Positions 1-8,562 of a stretch of DNA of 64,000 bases are shown here, piece by piece. The notes under the pieces are model-generated. The model saw only the letters and a list, made by a program, of their open reading frames with translations. It had not been told where the DNA came from and did no database searches. The first letter of the stretch is position 1; each line of letters starts with the position of its first letter. This DNA comes from Microbacterium sp. LCT-H2. GTDB lineage: Bacteria; Actinomycetota; Actinomycetes; Actinomycetales; Microbacteriaceae. The stretch spans positions 310,001-374,000 of the forward strand of contig NZ_MODW01000002.1 of the NCBI RefSeq assembly GCF_001866135.1. The letters are read 5' to 3'. Position numbers and translations under genes: made by a program.

Positions 1-174
1 GCTGAGCCGCCGGACACCCGTGCCCAGCGCCTCACCGGCTTCGACTGGAACGTCGAGGATGGTCGTCGCCGCACGCGGCAGATCGCCGGCGATCGCCGAC
101 GCGCCGTCGACGAGGAGCATCGCGCGCGCGGCGGGCGAACCCTGCCACTGCGGCACGACCAGGAAACGCACCAT
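1..174 (-). CDS. Arginase-family protein, N-terminal fragment
   Basis: Only the first 58 codons lie in the window; the gene runs off the left edge. The visible peptide begins MVRFLVVPQWQGSPAARAML and resembles the N-terminus of actinobacterial arginase/agmatinase-like hydrolases, although the metal-binding motifs would lie outside the window. The ATG at 174 is preceded by a good ribosome binding site (GGGAGG). It is the third gene of a minus-strand group after the TPM-domain gene and pspA, but a strong hairpin separates it from pspA, so its expression is probably at least partly independent. The family call rests on a short stretch only. Confidence 0.6.
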   Translation of the reverse strand, partial: MVRFLVVPQWQGSPAARAMLLVDGASAIAGDLPRAATTILDVPVEAGEALGTGVRRLS

Positions 175-197
175 GGGGGACCTCCCGGAGACGGAAC

Positions 198-231
198 CGC
201 GGATGCCCGGGCGTGCACCCGGGCATCCGCG
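198..231 (-). terminator. Rho-independent-type hairpin after pspA
   Basis: A perfect 14-bp inverted repeat (CGCGGATGCCCGGG and its complement, positions 198-211 and 218-231) with a 6-nt loop lies 7 bp downstream of the pspA stop codon. No long T-tract follows, which is common for actinobacterial terminators. Confidence 0.8.
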
Positions 232-237
232 TCGGTG

Positions 238-981
238 TCAGTTGCCTTCGAGCGCCTGACGCGGCGCGCTGCCGCCGGCCTTCAGCTCGGCGAGGCGCGC
301 CTCGACCTCGGTCAGCTCGCCGAGATCCTCGAGGCTCTCGAACTGCGCGTCGAGGCTCGAGGCGGCCAGCTCCGCCTTGCCCTGGGCAAGAGCCTCCTGG
401 CGGCGGACCTTGTCCTCGAACCGGCCGAGCTCGCTGGTGGGGTCGAGCACGTTGATGGAGCTGACCGCGTCCTGCACCTTGGTCTGTGCCTCGGCGACCT
501 TGGCGCGGGCGAGCAGCTCGCTGCGCTTGTTCTTCAGCTCGTTGAGCTTGTCCTTCATGCCGTTCAGGCCGCTCTTGAGCTTGTCGACGATCTCGGTCTG
601 GGCGGCGATCTGCGGCTCGGCGCTCGTCGCCTCCCGCTCGGCGCTGATCTGGCGCTGCAGGGCGATCTTCGCGAGGTTGTCGAACTTGTCGGCGTCGGCG
701 GTGTTGCCCGCGCCGCGCATCTCGTCGGCCTTGCGGCTGGCGGCGAGGGCCTTGTTGCCCCATTCGTTGGCCGCCTGCACGTCTTCCTCGTGGTCGCGCT
801 CCAGCAGCCGCAGGTTGCCGATGGTCTCCGCGATGGCGGACTCGGCGTCGGCGATGCTGTTGGTGTAGTCGCGGACGAGCTGGTCGAGCATCTTCTGCGG
901 GTCCTCCGCAGAGTCCAGGAGGGCGTTGATGTTCGCGCGGACGAGGGTGGAGATCCGTCCGAAGATGGACTGCTTGGTCAT
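238..981 (-). CDS. pspA: PspA/IM30 family envelope-stress protein
   Basis: The 247-residue protein is almost entirely predicted coiled-coil helix, opening with MTKQSIFGRISTLVRANINA, the amphipathic N-terminal helix typical of PspA/Vipp1/IM30 proteins that bind stressed cytoplasmic membrane. Length matches the family (about 220-260). The ATG at 981 has an AAAGGAA ribosome binding site. It lies 59 bp downstream of the TPM-domain membrane protein gene, a pairing that suggests joint membrane maintenance. No PspB/PspC or PspF homologue is visible, as expected for the actinobacterial version. The family identity is clear; the membrane-repair role is from family knowledge. Confidence 0.92.
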   Translation of the reverse strand: MTKQSIFGRISTLVRANINALLDSAEDPQKMLDQLVRDYTNSIADAESAIAETIGNLRLLERDHEEDVQAANEWGNKALAASRKADEMRGAGNTADADKFDNLAKIALQRQISAEREATSAEPQIAAQTEIVDKLKSGLNGMKDKLNELKNKRSELLARAKVAEAQTKVQDAVSSINVLDPTSELGRFEDKVRRQEALAQGKAELAASSLDAQFESLEDLGELTEVEARLAELKAGGSAPRQALEGN

Positions 982-1040
982 GCGTGGTTCCTTTCAGAGG
1001 GGCGTCTTCGAGAGCTTGGCGTATGTGTCTGTGCGGGGGA

Positions 1041-3074
1041 TCAGAAGCGTCGACCTCCGGAGCGTCCGCGTCCGCCGCCCCCGCGGGATCCGCCTCCGCC
1101 GAAGCCGGAGCTGCGGAAGCCGCCCGAGGAGCGCCAGCCGCTGCTGCGCCGGGACGAGCCGCCGCCCCCGCCGCCGGCGAGGAGTCCGCCGATGATCCCG
1201 CCGAGGATGTCGCCACCGATGCCGGAGCCGCCGGAGCGGGACCCGGAGCCGCCGAAGACTCCGCCCCAGCCGTCGTCCGGATAGCCGCCGGGGGTGTACG
1301 CGCGCAGATCGGCCTGCGCGGCGGACGTGGCCTGGCGTGCGAGATCGAGGGCGCGCTGGGCCTCGGCGAGGGCCTTCTCGACATCCGACGTGCGCAGGGT
1401 GAGGGCCTGGGTCAACGCGGCGTCGGCAGCGGCGAGGCGCGTGCGGGCGGTGGAGCCCACGGTGCCGCGGCGCGTCTCGATGAACTCCCGGGCGGCCCGG
1501 ACCTCGGAGGCCGCCTGGGCGAGGGTCTGCTCCAGGAGCTGCTGGGCCCGTCGAGCGCGCTCCACGGCTTCGTGTCCGTGCGCGATCGCACCGTCGATCT
1601 GCGCGTTCGCCGCCGTGAGGGCGTCGAGGGCCCGCTGCGGGTTGCGAGGCGTCGCGACGAGATCGGCCTGTGCCCTCTGCAACTGTGCGGTCACCGTCTG
1701 GGTGGCACTCGCCAGGGCACCGGTCGGGTCGGGCAGTTGCGCTGCCGCAGCGACATCGCCCTGGAGCTCGGCGACGAGCGCCTGCGCCTGCGCCTCGATG
1801 CCGGTCAGCTCGGTGCCGAGCGCGGTGATCGCCTGGATCAGCTGCGCCGCCTGCGCCACCGCCTGCTCGGCCGTGCGGATCGCGAACGCCGCTTCACCGG
1901 TGCGCCCGTTCGCGAGGGCCTGGGCCGCGGCGTCGATCGCCCGATCGGCCAAGGCTGCGCGCTCCTGGGCCTGAGCCGGGTTGTCCGTCACGGTGATCAG
2001 GGCGGCCTGGTCGTAGGTCGCGACGAGAGCGGCGAGGGCGGGAGCAGCCGAGGCGAGGAGCGGCGTCAGATCGGCGCGCTCTCGCCGCACCCGCTCCAGC
2101 TCCTGCGGCGCGTTCTGCTCCAGCCGGCGCAGCTCGTCGAAGGCCTCGGTGTTGTCGTCGAGGATCTCGTCGATCTCGTCGGCCAGCCGGATGATGCGGA
2201 TGTGCCACGCACGGCGGTCGTGGACGGAATCCTCGATCTCGTCATCGAGCTTCTGCCGCAGATCGAACGCCTCGGCGATCTTCGCCTTCGCCTCGTCGAC
2301 GGCGCGGGAGAACTCCGCGGTCGCGCCCTCGCCGTACTGCGCCACGGCGAATCCCAGCTCCTCCCGGCTGGAGGTGATGGCGTCGTCCGCACGCACGAGC
2401 GCGACGCCGGCCTGCTGCTCGACCTGGGCATCGGTGAGCGTGGAGAACGGGTCGGCGGGGTCGGGTGTCTCCGGCATGGCGCCCCGCTCGCGGATGGCCG
2501 CGGTACGGCGTGCGCGCCGGACCAGAGCGACGATGAGCCAGATGAGGAGGGCGGCCGCGACCACCCCGACGACGATCAGCGTGACGCGGAGCGCTCCGGC
2601 GCCGCCGTCCCCCTGGATCTCGTCGGCGGCCAGCGTGATCGCGCCGACCCAGTCGCCGTCGCCGGCGAGCGGGGCGATCGCGTCTTCGATGGCGGCGAGC
2701 TGCCCGTCGCTCAACGGCCCGGAGGAGTCCGCGGAGATGTAGAGGCTGCGGCCGTCCACGGCGATCGCGAGCAGGTACTGATCGGGGCCGAGCCGGTTGT
2801 CGTTCGCGACCTGATCGGCCCATTCGACGCTGTCGTTCGGGTCGGTGAAGTCGTCGACGAGGACGACGAAGAGATCGGCGGAGGAGTTGTCGGTGAGCTC
2901 CTGCAGGCGGGACTCGACCTGTTCTTCCTCGGTGGGGGAGAGGACGCCGGCCTGGTCGGTGACATACCCGGAGTCGAGCGTGAGCGGATCGGTCGCGGAC
3001 GCCGCCGAGGCGGACAGCGCACCCGTCGCGACCGCGAGGGCCAGAGCACCCAGCGTCAGCCACCGTTTCGTCAT
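1041..3074 (-). CDS. TPM domain-containing membrane protein
   Basis: The 677-residue protein has an N-terminal signal peptide (MTKRWLTLGALALAVATGA, then an Ala-rich cleavage region), a TPM domain at roughly 30-160 (the YVTDQAGVLSPTEEEQVE stretch is diagnostic), one transmembrane helix at about 172-195, a long Ala/Gln/Arg-rich helical region to about 600, and a Gly/Ser/Arg-rich tail. TPM proteins (YgcG/TLP18.3 type) are membrane-associated and some are acid phosphatases or photosystem repair factors. The ATG at 3074 follows GGAGGG; the reading frame remains open upstream, but the signal peptide fixes this start. It is first in the operon with pspA and diverges from the DUF3097 gene. The low-complexity basic C-tail is probably cytoplasmic; its role is unknown. 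Confidence 0.85.
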   Translation of the reverse strand: MTKRWLTLGALALAVATGALSASAASATDPLTLDSGYVTDQAGVLSPTEEEQVESRLQELTDNSSADLFVVLVDDFTDPNDSVEWADQVANDNRLGPDQYLLAIAVDGRSLYISADSSGPLSDGQLAAIEDAIAPLAGDGDWVGAITLAADEIQGDGGAGALRVTLIVVGVVAAALLIWLIVALVRRARRTAAIRERGAMPETPDPADPFSTLTDAQVEQQAGVALVRADDAITSSREELGFAVAQYGEGATAEFSRAVDEAKAKIAEAFDLRQKLDDEIEDSVHDRRAWHIRIIRLADEIDEILDDNTEAFDELRRLEQNAPQELERVRRERADLTPLLASAAPALAALVATYDQAALITVTDNPAQAQERAALADRAIDAAAQALANGRTGEAAFAIRTAEQAVAQAAQLIQAITALGTELTGIEAQAQALVAELQGDVAAAAQLPDPTGALASATQTVTAQLQRAQADLVATPRNPQRALDALTAANAQIDGAIAHGHEAVERARRAQQLLEQTLAQAASEVRAAREFIETRRGTVGSTARTRLAAADAALTQALTLRTSDVEKALAEAQRALDLARQATSAAQADLRAYTPGGYPDDGWGGVFGGSGSRSGGSGIGGDILGGIIGGLLAGGGGGGSSRRSSGWRSSGGFRSSGFGGGGSRGGGGRGRSGGRRF

Positions 3075-3183
3075 CGTGTTCCCTCCGACCGGCAGCCGAG
3101 CCCCATGTGTCGAGTCTATGCACTGGGTCCGACACGCGACAGCACTCGCGCGCGTCTCGGCGTTCGCCCTCAGCGGAGACACA

Positions 3184-3189
3184 TACGCT
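3184..3189 (+). promoter_or_regulatory. -10 box of leaderless DUF3097 gene
   Basis: TACGCT followed by 7 nt and the ATG at 3197. The spacing puts the transcription start at or next to the start codon. Confidence 0.55.
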
Positions 3190-3196
3190 GGAAGGC

Positions 3197-4036
3197 ATGG
3201 ACGACAGGTACGGATCCGACGTGCTGGCAGCGGGCTGGCGCGAGCGCGGCGTGAAGCCGGTGCCGCAGGTGCCCGCCGAGGTCGACCTCGTGGTCGAGGT
3301 CGCGGCGGACGGATTCTGCGGCGCCGTGACGAAGGTGCAGGGTGGCACCGTCGAGCTCGAGGACCGGCTGGGACGGCGACGGCTGTTCCCCCTTGGCGGC
3401 GGCTTCCTCATCGACGGAGCACCGGTGCGCCTCACCGTGCCGGCGGCATCCGCGCAGGGACCCCGCCGCACCGCCTCCGGCTCCTTCGCCGTGGCGGATC
3501 AGCGGGCGCGGACGGCGCTGCCCAGCCGCATCCTCGTCGAAGGGCGGCACGACGCCGAGCTCGTGGAGAAGGTGTGGGGGGCCGACCTGCGCGTCGAAGG
3601 CGTCGTCGTCGAGTACCTCCAGGGCGTGGACCTGCTGGACGACCTCCTCGCCGCGGAGCCGCCGAGCGCGCGCCGGCGATACGGCGTCCTCGTGGACCAC
3701 CTCGTGCCGGGGTCGAAGGAGTCGCGTATCGCCGAGGCGGTCGCTCGCGGACCGCACGGTCGCCATGTCCGCATCGTCGGACACCCGTTCGTCGATGTCT
3801 GGCAGTGCGTCACCCCTCGAGCCCTCGGCATCGCCGCGTGGCCCGAGATCCCGCGCGGGGTCGACTGGAAGACCGGGATCTGCCGCGCCTTCGGCTGGCC
3901 GCACGAGACGCAGGCCGACACCGCCAGGGCCTGGCAGCACATCCTGTCGAAGGTCACGACCTACCGCGATCTCGAGCCCGCACTCCTCGGCCGGGTGGAA
4001 GAGCTGATCGACTTCGTCACCGCGCCCGCCGGCTGA
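3197..4036 (+). CDS. DUF3097 family protein
   Basis: The 279-residue soluble protein begins MDDRYGSDVLAAGWRERGV and contains LPSRILVEGRHDAELVEKVW, a Toprim-like stretch characteristic of the actinobacterial DUF3097 family. No signal peptide or membrane helix is seen. Its biochemical role is not established; the resemblance to Toprim nuclease/primase folds suggests a nucleic-acid-related metal-dependent activity, but this is inference. The ATG at 3197 is chosen because it begins the conserved region and sits 7 nt after a TACGCT -10 box. It is divergent from the TPM-domain gene and 41 bp upstream of trmB. Confidence 0.85.
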   Translation: MDDRYGSDVLAAGWRERGVKPVPQVPAEVDLVVEVAADGFCGAVTKVQGGTVELEDRLGRRRLFPLGGGFLIDGAPVRLTVPAASAQGPRRTASGSFAVADQRARTALPSRILVEGRHDAELVEKVWGADLRVEGVVVEYLQGVDLLDDLLAAEPPSARRRYGVLVDHLVPGSKESRIAEAVARGPHGRHVRIVGHPFVDVWQCVTPRALGIAAWPEIPRGVDWKTGICRAFGWPHETQADTARAWQHILSKVTTYRDLEPALLGRVEELIDFVTAPAG

Positions 4037-4065
4037 CCGCGTCCGGCGGCCGGTGTCCCGGCGAC

Positions 4066-4071
4066 TACCCT
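4066..4071 (+). promoter_or_regulatory. -10 box of leaderless trmB
   Basis: TACCCT, spacer GGATCC, then the ATG at 4078. There is no ribosome binding site, and the same TANNNT-N6-start layout recurs in the window. Confidence 0.6.
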
Positions 4072-4077
4072 GGATCC

Positions 4078-4803
4078 ATGCCCGAACCGCGTACCTTCCG
4101 CGATGAGCCGGTGTCCTTCGTGCGTCGGAGCGGCCGGATGTCCGAGGCGCAGGAGCGCGCCTTCACCGATCTCGCCCCGCACTATCTGCTGGATGTGCCG
4201 CGCGCGGTGGCGTGGACGTCCGTGCATTCCGAGGCACGGCTCGACGTCGCCGCCGAGTACGGCCGCCAGGCGGATCTCTTCGTCGAGATCGGCTCCGGGC
4301 AGGGGCACGCCATCGTCGCTGCCGCGTCGAGCCGTCCGCACGACGACTTCCTCGCCGTGGAGGTCTTCCGCGCGGGGGTGGCCCGAACCATGCTCGATGC
4401 CGACCGGGCGGGCGCGCGGAACCTCCGCGTCGTGGAGGCCAACGCGCCGGAGGTGCTGTCCTCCTACCTCCCGGAAGCGGCGGCGGCCGAGGTGTGGATC
4501 TTCTTCCCCGACCCGTGGCACAAGAAGCGTCACACGAAACGGCGTCTGGTCCGGCCCGGATTCGGGGACACCGCTGCCAGGGCGCTGCGCGACGGCGGCC
4601 TGCTCCGGCTCGCGACCGACTGGGAGGACTATGCGCTCCAGATGCGGGAGGTGCTCGACGCCGAGCCCCTGTTCGAGCGGGCCTTCGAGGGCGACTGGGC
4701 CGAGCGGTTCGACGGTCGGGTCATGACCGCGTTCGAGCGGAAGGGTCTCGCGAAGGGGCGCGACATCCGCGACCTCGTGTACCGCCGACGGGATCGTGCA
4801 TGA
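4078..4803 (+). CDS. trmB: tRNA (guanine-N7-)-methyltransferase
   Basis: The 241-residue protein carries the class I SAM-binding motif FVEIGSGQGHAIVAAA and the TrmB signature VWIFFPDPWHKKRHTKRRLV. It methylates G46 in the variable loop of many tRNAs in the cytoplasm. Length fits the family. The start is the ATG at 4078, which looks leaderless. The last codons overlap the ATG of the following membrane protein gene by 4 bp (ATGA), suggesting translational coupling. High confidence from the PDPWHKKRH motif. Confidence 0.96.
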   Translation: MPEPRTFRDEPVSFVRRSGRMSEAQERAFTDLAPHYLLDVPRAVAWTSVHSEARLDVAAEYGRQADLFVEIGSGQGHAIVAAASSRPHDDFLAVEVFRAGVARTMLDADRAGARNLRVVEANAPEVLSSYLPEAAAAEVWIFFPDPWHKKRHTKRRLVRPGFGDTAARALRDGGLLRLATDWEDYALQMREVLDAEPLFERAFEGDWAERFDGRVMTAFERKGLAKGRDIRDLVYRRRDRA

Positions 4804-5651
4804 CGCAGGCCCCTCCGAGCGCGCCCGTGGGGGTGCGCCTCGTTCCCGCGGCGCTGGTGTGCGCGGCCGCCCCGGCCTTCTTCGTGGTGGCGCTGCCCTG
4901 GCTCGGCTGGCTGCTGCTGGCGCTGGGCGTCGGCGCCGCTGTGCTCGTGGAGCGCCGCGAGGGGCCGCTCCCCGGGGCGGACGGATCGCGGCGGCCCTCG
5001 CTCAGCCGTGACCTCTCGCTGATCGCGCTCGGCATGCTCATCGTGAGCGTCATCCCGCTCGCGGCGGAGCTCGACAACCTGGCCATGCTCCGCTTCACCC
5101 TCGCGCTCGGCGGCGCGGTGCTGGTGCCGTATCTGGTCTCGCGGTTCGTCTTCCGCGACCGGGCGATCCGGTTCCCCTGGCGGACCGGGCAGCGCTGGGG
5201 ACTGCTCCACTGGGGCTGGCTCGTCGCCGTTCTCGTGCTCGGCTGGCTGATCCTGCCCTTCTACTTCATCACCAGCGGCGTCTATCAGAACTGGCCCGTG
5301 GTAGACACGCCCGATCTCATCGCGCGGCTGTTCGTCGGCGTCGGGGCGGTCGGCATCTGGGACGAGCTGTTCTTCATCTGCACCGTCTTCGCGCTGCTAC
5401 GACGTCATTTCCCTGATGCGCTCGCGAACGTGCTGCAGGCCGTCGTGTTCGTCTCCTTCCTCTGGGAGCTCGGCTACCGCGAATGGGGCCCGCTGCTGAC
5501 CATCCCGTTCGCGCTCCTGCAGGGATTCATCTTCCTCCGGACGCACTCGCTCGCCTACGTCGTCACGGTGCACCTCCTCTTCGACGCGGTGGTCTTCGCC
5601 GTCCTCGTCCACGCCCACAACCCGGAGCTCCTGCCGATCTTCCTCGTCTGA
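4800..5651 (+). CDS. CPBP/CAAX-like membrane protein with degenerate active site
   Basis: The 283-residue protein has about eight hydrophobic segments and the overall layout of CPBP-family intramembrane proteases. Where active members have an EExxxR motif, this one reads GIWDELFFICTVFALLRR, so one Glu is Asp and the Arg position is changed. The second motif reads FVSFLWELGY without the usual His. The third, HLLFD, keeps a His. It may be a reduced-activity or non-proteolytic member. It overlaps trmB by 4 bp. Substrate unknown. Confidence 0.75.
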   Translation: MTQAPPSAPVGVRLVPAALVCAAAPAFFVVALPWLGWLLLALGVGAAVLVERREGPLPGADGSRRPSLSRDLSLIALGMLIVSVIPLAAELDNLAMLRFTLALGGAVLVPYLVSRFVFRDRAIRFPWRTGQRWGLLHWGWLVAVLVLGWLILPFYFITSGVYQNWPVVDTPDLIARLFVGVGAVGIWDELFFICTVFALLRRHFPDALANVLQAVVFVSFLWELGYREWGPLLTIPFALLQGFIFLRTHSLAYVVTVHLLFDAVVFAVLVHAHNPELLPIFLV

Positions 5652-5690
5652 CGGGGTGACTTCGCGGTCGTCAGCGGCCACACTCGATGC

Positions 5691-6767
5691 ATGGCCGAGT
5701 GGGTGCTGCACGTCGACATGGATCAGTTCGTCGCCGCGGTCGAGGTGCGGCGCCGTCCCGAGCTGGCCGGACACCCGGTCATCGTCGGGGGCCGCGGTGA
5801 CCCGTCCGAGCGGGCCGTCGTCTCGACGGCGTCGTACGAGGCGCGCGCCTTCGGCATCGGGTCGGGCATGCCGCTGAAGATCGCGGCGCGCAAGGCACCG
5901 GAGGACGCGGTGTTCCTGCCGGTGGATCACGCGGAGTACGAGCGGGCCTCCGAGGAGGTGATGACGGCGTTGCGGACGCTGCCCGACGTGGTGCTGGAGG
6001 TGATCGGGTGGGACGAGTGCTTCCTCGGCGTCGTGACCGATGACCCGGAGGGCGTCGCGCGGGCCGCCCAGCGCGCGGTCGAGGAGGCGACGGGTCTGCA
6101 GTGCTCGGTCGGCATCGGAGACAACAAGGTGCGGGCGAAGATCGCGACGGAGTTCGGCAAGCCGCGAGGCGTGTTCCGGCTGACCGCCGACAACTGGTTC
6201 GCGGTGATGGGCGACCGGCCGACCCGTGATCTCTGGGGCGTGGGGCCGAAGGTGCAGAAGCGGCTCGCGGCACACGGCATCGCCACCGTGCGCGAACTCG
6301 CGGCGGCGGACGAGGAGACCCTCGTCGCGGAGTTCGGTCCCAAGATGGGGCGGTGGTATCTCGGGCTGGGCTCCGGGCTGGGGCCGCGGATCGTCGACGA
6401 CACTCCGTGGGTGGCACGGAGCCACAGCCGGGAGACCACGTATCAGCAGAATCTCACGACGCGGGAGGCCGTGCAGGAGGCGCTGCGCGAGCTCGCAGGA
6501 CACGCCTTCGACGACTGCGCCGCCGAGGGGCGCCCGGTCATGCGGGTGCATCTCAAGGTGCGGTACGCCCCGTTCGAGACGAGGACCGTCGGCCGGAAGC
6601 TCCCGGCTCCCACGGCGGATCGAGAGGACGTGGTCGCGATGGCGCTCGCGCTCGGTGAGACCCTCGACGCCGACCGCGAAGTGCGCCTGCTCGGGGTGCG
6701 GGCCGAGATGACGATGCCCGACGAGCCGGACGGTATCGAGCGCACGCCTGTGCGCGGACGCATGTGA
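5691..6767 (+). CDS. dinB: Y-family DNA polymerase IV, DinB2-like
   Basis: The 358-residue protein has the Y-family palm start HVDMDQFVAAVE (metal ligands D9 and D11), the catalytic acidic pair in VIGWDECFLG, fingers, thumb with helix-hairpin-helix (DLWGVGPKVQKRLAAHGI) and the little-finger domain (SHSRETTYQQNL). It performs translesion or repair synthesis. The residue aligned with the steric-gate Phe13 of E. coli DinB is Val14, and the usual SIDEA motif is replaced by GWDECF, both reminiscent of mycobacterial DinB2 rather than DinB1. No C-terminal beta-clamp peptide is obvious. The ATG at 5691 has no ribosome binding site; a weak -10 (CACACT) lies 6 nt upstream. It converges with ridA with a 2-bp gap. 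Confidence 0.9.
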   Translation: MAEWVLHVDMDQFVAAVEVRRRPELAGHPVIVGGRGDPSERAVVSTASYEARAFGIGSGMPLKIAARKAPEDAVFLPVDHAEYERASEEVMTALRTLPDVVLEVIGWDECFLGVVTDDPEGVARAAQRAVEEATGLQCSVGIGDNKVRAKIATEFGKPRGVFRLTADNWFAVMGDRPTRDLWGVGPKVQKRLAAHGIATVRELAAADEETLVAEFGPKMGRWYLGLGSGLGPRIVDDTPWVARSHSRETTYQQNLTTREAVQEALRELAGHAFDDCAAEGRPVMRVHLKVRYAPFETRTVGRKLPAPTADREDVVAMALALGETLDADREVRLLGVRAEMTMPDEPDGIERTPVRGRM

Positions 6768-6769
6768 CC

Positions 6770-7171
6770 TCAGTCGCGGATCATCGCGGCGATCGCGCTC
6801 ACCTCGATGAGCGCTCCGGGCACGCCGAGGCCCGCCACCCGCGCGGCGGTCACGAGGGGCGGAGCGCCGTCCCTGGCGAGGGTGGCGGCCACGGCGCCGT
6901 ACGCCGCGCGCAGATCGGCATCCTGGTGGATGAGGATGGTCCAGCTCACGACGTCGTCGAGCGTCGCCCCTGCGGACTCGAGCGCGACCCGCGCGTTGTC
7001 GAGAGCGCGAAGGGCCTGCGCCCCCACGTCGGGGGAGACGACGGCGCCGGAGGCGTCGACGCCGTTCTGCCCTCCGATGTAGACGGTGGTCGCCCCCGGC
7101 GGGATGACGGCGGCGTGACTGAAGGCGGGGCTGCGGACGAGGCCGTCCGGCTGCAGGAAGGTGATGTCCAT
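6770..7171 (-). CDS. RidA/YjgF family protein
   Basis: The 133-residue protein matches the RidA fold (VYIGGQNGVDASGAVVSPDV, then a C-terminal LVTAARVAGLGVPGALIEVS segment). Archetypal RidA deaminates reactive enamine/imine intermediates; other subgroups have different or unknown roles. The usual catalytic Arg context is conserved only loosely (TAARVAGL), so the subgroup is uncertain. The ATG at 7171 gives the normal length; a GTG at 7207 would add 12 residues. It lies 43 bp downstream of the mscS-like gene on the same strand and may be cotranscribed. Confidence 0.82.
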   Translation of the reverse strand: MDITFLQPDGLVRSPAFSHAAVIPPGATTVYIGGQNGVDASGAVVSPDVGAQALRALDNARVALESAGATLDDVVSWTILIHQDADLRAAYGAVAATLARDGAPPLVTAARVAGLGVPGALIEVSAIAAMIRD

Positions 7172-7214
7172 GCGCAGATCATGCCCGAGGGCACCGACAT
7201 CGCGCACCCGGGTC

Positions 7215-8048
7215 TCACACGGGATCGGGCGGCACGAGCGGTGGCGGGGCCGGGACGCTGGTGACGGTGCCGGTGGTGCCGAGGCCGCCGAGGGCGTCGA
7301 AGACCGCGACCACGACGGCGGCGCTCACGAGGGCGCCGTGCAGCGGGTGGTGCCAGAACTGCAGCCGCGCGATCAGCCGGTCCCCGCTCACGCTGATCAC
7401 GAGCGCCCGCACGCCTTCGTGCCGGTGCACGCCCTCCGCCGTCCTGGCCGCATCGACGAGCGGATCGAGCACGCCGTCGATCCGGGTCGTCCCGTCCCGC
7501 CGCACCCTGACCTCCACCTCGCTGCGCCGGGCTCCGCGGGTGGAGTCGTTGACCACGGGATCGGAGAGCAGGCGTGCGTTGGGGACGTGGAGGGTGCGGC
7601 CGTCGACCGTGTGCAGGATCACCGCGCGGGCGTTGAGCTCGGTCACCGTCCCGGCGATCACAGAGTCCAGCGCCTCCACCACGATCTCGTCGCCGATGCG
7701 GACCGTCTGCCGCGCCTGCAGCAGCACGCCGGCCGCGAAGTTGTCCGCCACGCCGCGGAGGACGAGGATCGCGACGATGCCGAGGATGACGACGATCGCG
7801 AGCAGGGGCTGCACGTTGGCGCCGAGCATCGCGAGCGCGATGCCGAAGCCCAGCAGGAGGATGGCGTAGCCGACGAACTGCGCGATCGCGGTCCCGACGG
7901 CGGGGGAGATTCCGGGTGCACGCCGGAGCAAGGCTGTGGTGCCCCGGCGTGCGAACCGCGAGACGATCCAGGTCGCGAGGGCGACGAGCAGGGCGAGCAG
8001 GAGCTGCCACCAATCGATGTCGGTGGGCAGCAGATCCTGCAGGTCCAT
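7215..8048 (-). CDS. Small-conductance mechanosensitive channel (MscS) family
   Basis: The 277-residue protein has three transmembrane helices (about 16-36, 57-77 and 82-105). The pore-lining third helix is followed by VLRGVADNFAAGVLLQARQT, the MscS signature, and then the beta domain (VRIGDEIVVEALDSVIAGTV). It should gate on membrane tension and release solutes on hypo-osmotic shock. The ATG at 8048 is preceded by a GAGGAG-type site. It lies 39 bp downstream of the SHOCT protein gene, so both probably share a promoter at about 8511 that carries the island palindrome upstream. Confidence 0.92.
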   Translation of the reverse strand: MDLQDLLPTDIDWWQLLLALLVALATWIVSRFARRGTTALLRRAPGISPAVGTAIAQFVGYAILLLGFGIALAMLGANVQPLLAIVVILGIVAILVLRGVADNFAAGVLLQARQTVRIGDEIVVEALDSVIAGTVTELNARAVILHTVDGRTLHVPNARLLSDPVVNDSTRGARRSEVEVRVRRDGTTRIDGVLDPLVDAARTAEGVHRHEGVRALVISVSGDRLIARLQFWHHPLHGALVSAAVVVAVFDALGGLGTTGTVTSVPAPPPLVPPDPV

Positions 8049-8087
8049 GCTGCGGGCTCCTCGCGGTGGTGGGGGCGGGCCCGGGGC

Positions 8088-8474
8088 CTACTGCAGCGCC
8101 TTCGCCTTGATGAGGGAGTACTCGTCCGGCGTGATGGTTCCGGCGTCCAGCAGTGCCTTGGCCTTCGCGATCTCCTCGCTCGGACTGCTGCCGGCCACCT
8201 GCTGGATGTACGCGTTCGCGGCCTCCTGCGCACGGCGGGCTTCCGCACTGCTGCGTTCGGCCATGCCGTTGCCCCGGGCGATGAGGTACACGAGCGCCGT
8301 GAGGAACGGCACGAAGATCAGGAAGAAGATCCACACGGCCTTCCACCAGCCGCTCAGCTTGTGGTCGCGGAACAGGTCCCCGATGATCGCGAACAGGGCG
8401 AAGAGATACGCGGTGAAGGCGAAGATCCACAGGAACCACCAGATGATGTCCCAGAACGATGCCCAAAATCCCAT
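8088..8474 (-). CDS. PLD nuclease N-terminal/SHOCT domain membrane protein
   Basis: The 128-residue protein has two to three transmembrane helices (about 4-28, 33-50 and 55-72 by eye). A C-terminal SHOCT domain (SPSEEIAKAKALLDAGTITP, ending with EYSLIKAKAL) follows. SHOCT domains are short oligomerisation modules. The ATG at 8474 has the ribosome binding site AAAGGAG. The gene is divergent from SulP 1; its promoter appears to use TATGTT (8518-8523, minus strand), with the TTCACCCGGGTGAC palindrome centred 58.5 bp upstream of the predicted transcription start. A second SHOCT gene occurs at 23827. Confidence 0.82.
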   Translation of the reverse strand: MGFWASFWDIIWWFLWIFAFTAYLFALFAIIGDLFRDHKLSGWWKAVWIFFLIFVPFLTALVYLIARGNGMAERSSAEARRAQEAANAYIQQVAGSSPSEEIAKAKALLDAGTITPDEYSLIKAKALQ

Positions 8475-8562
8475 GACTGCTCCTTTCTTGGTGCCGCCGT
8501 CTCCGGGGCACGCTGGGAACATACCGGCGGGCGCAGCGCCGGTGCACCGGTTCCGTCAGGAG

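Noticed and set aside
7203..7214. GCACCCGGGTCT resembling palindrome A
   Set aside because: Only the CCCGGG core matches. It lies between ridA and mscS on the same strand with no promoter arrangement.
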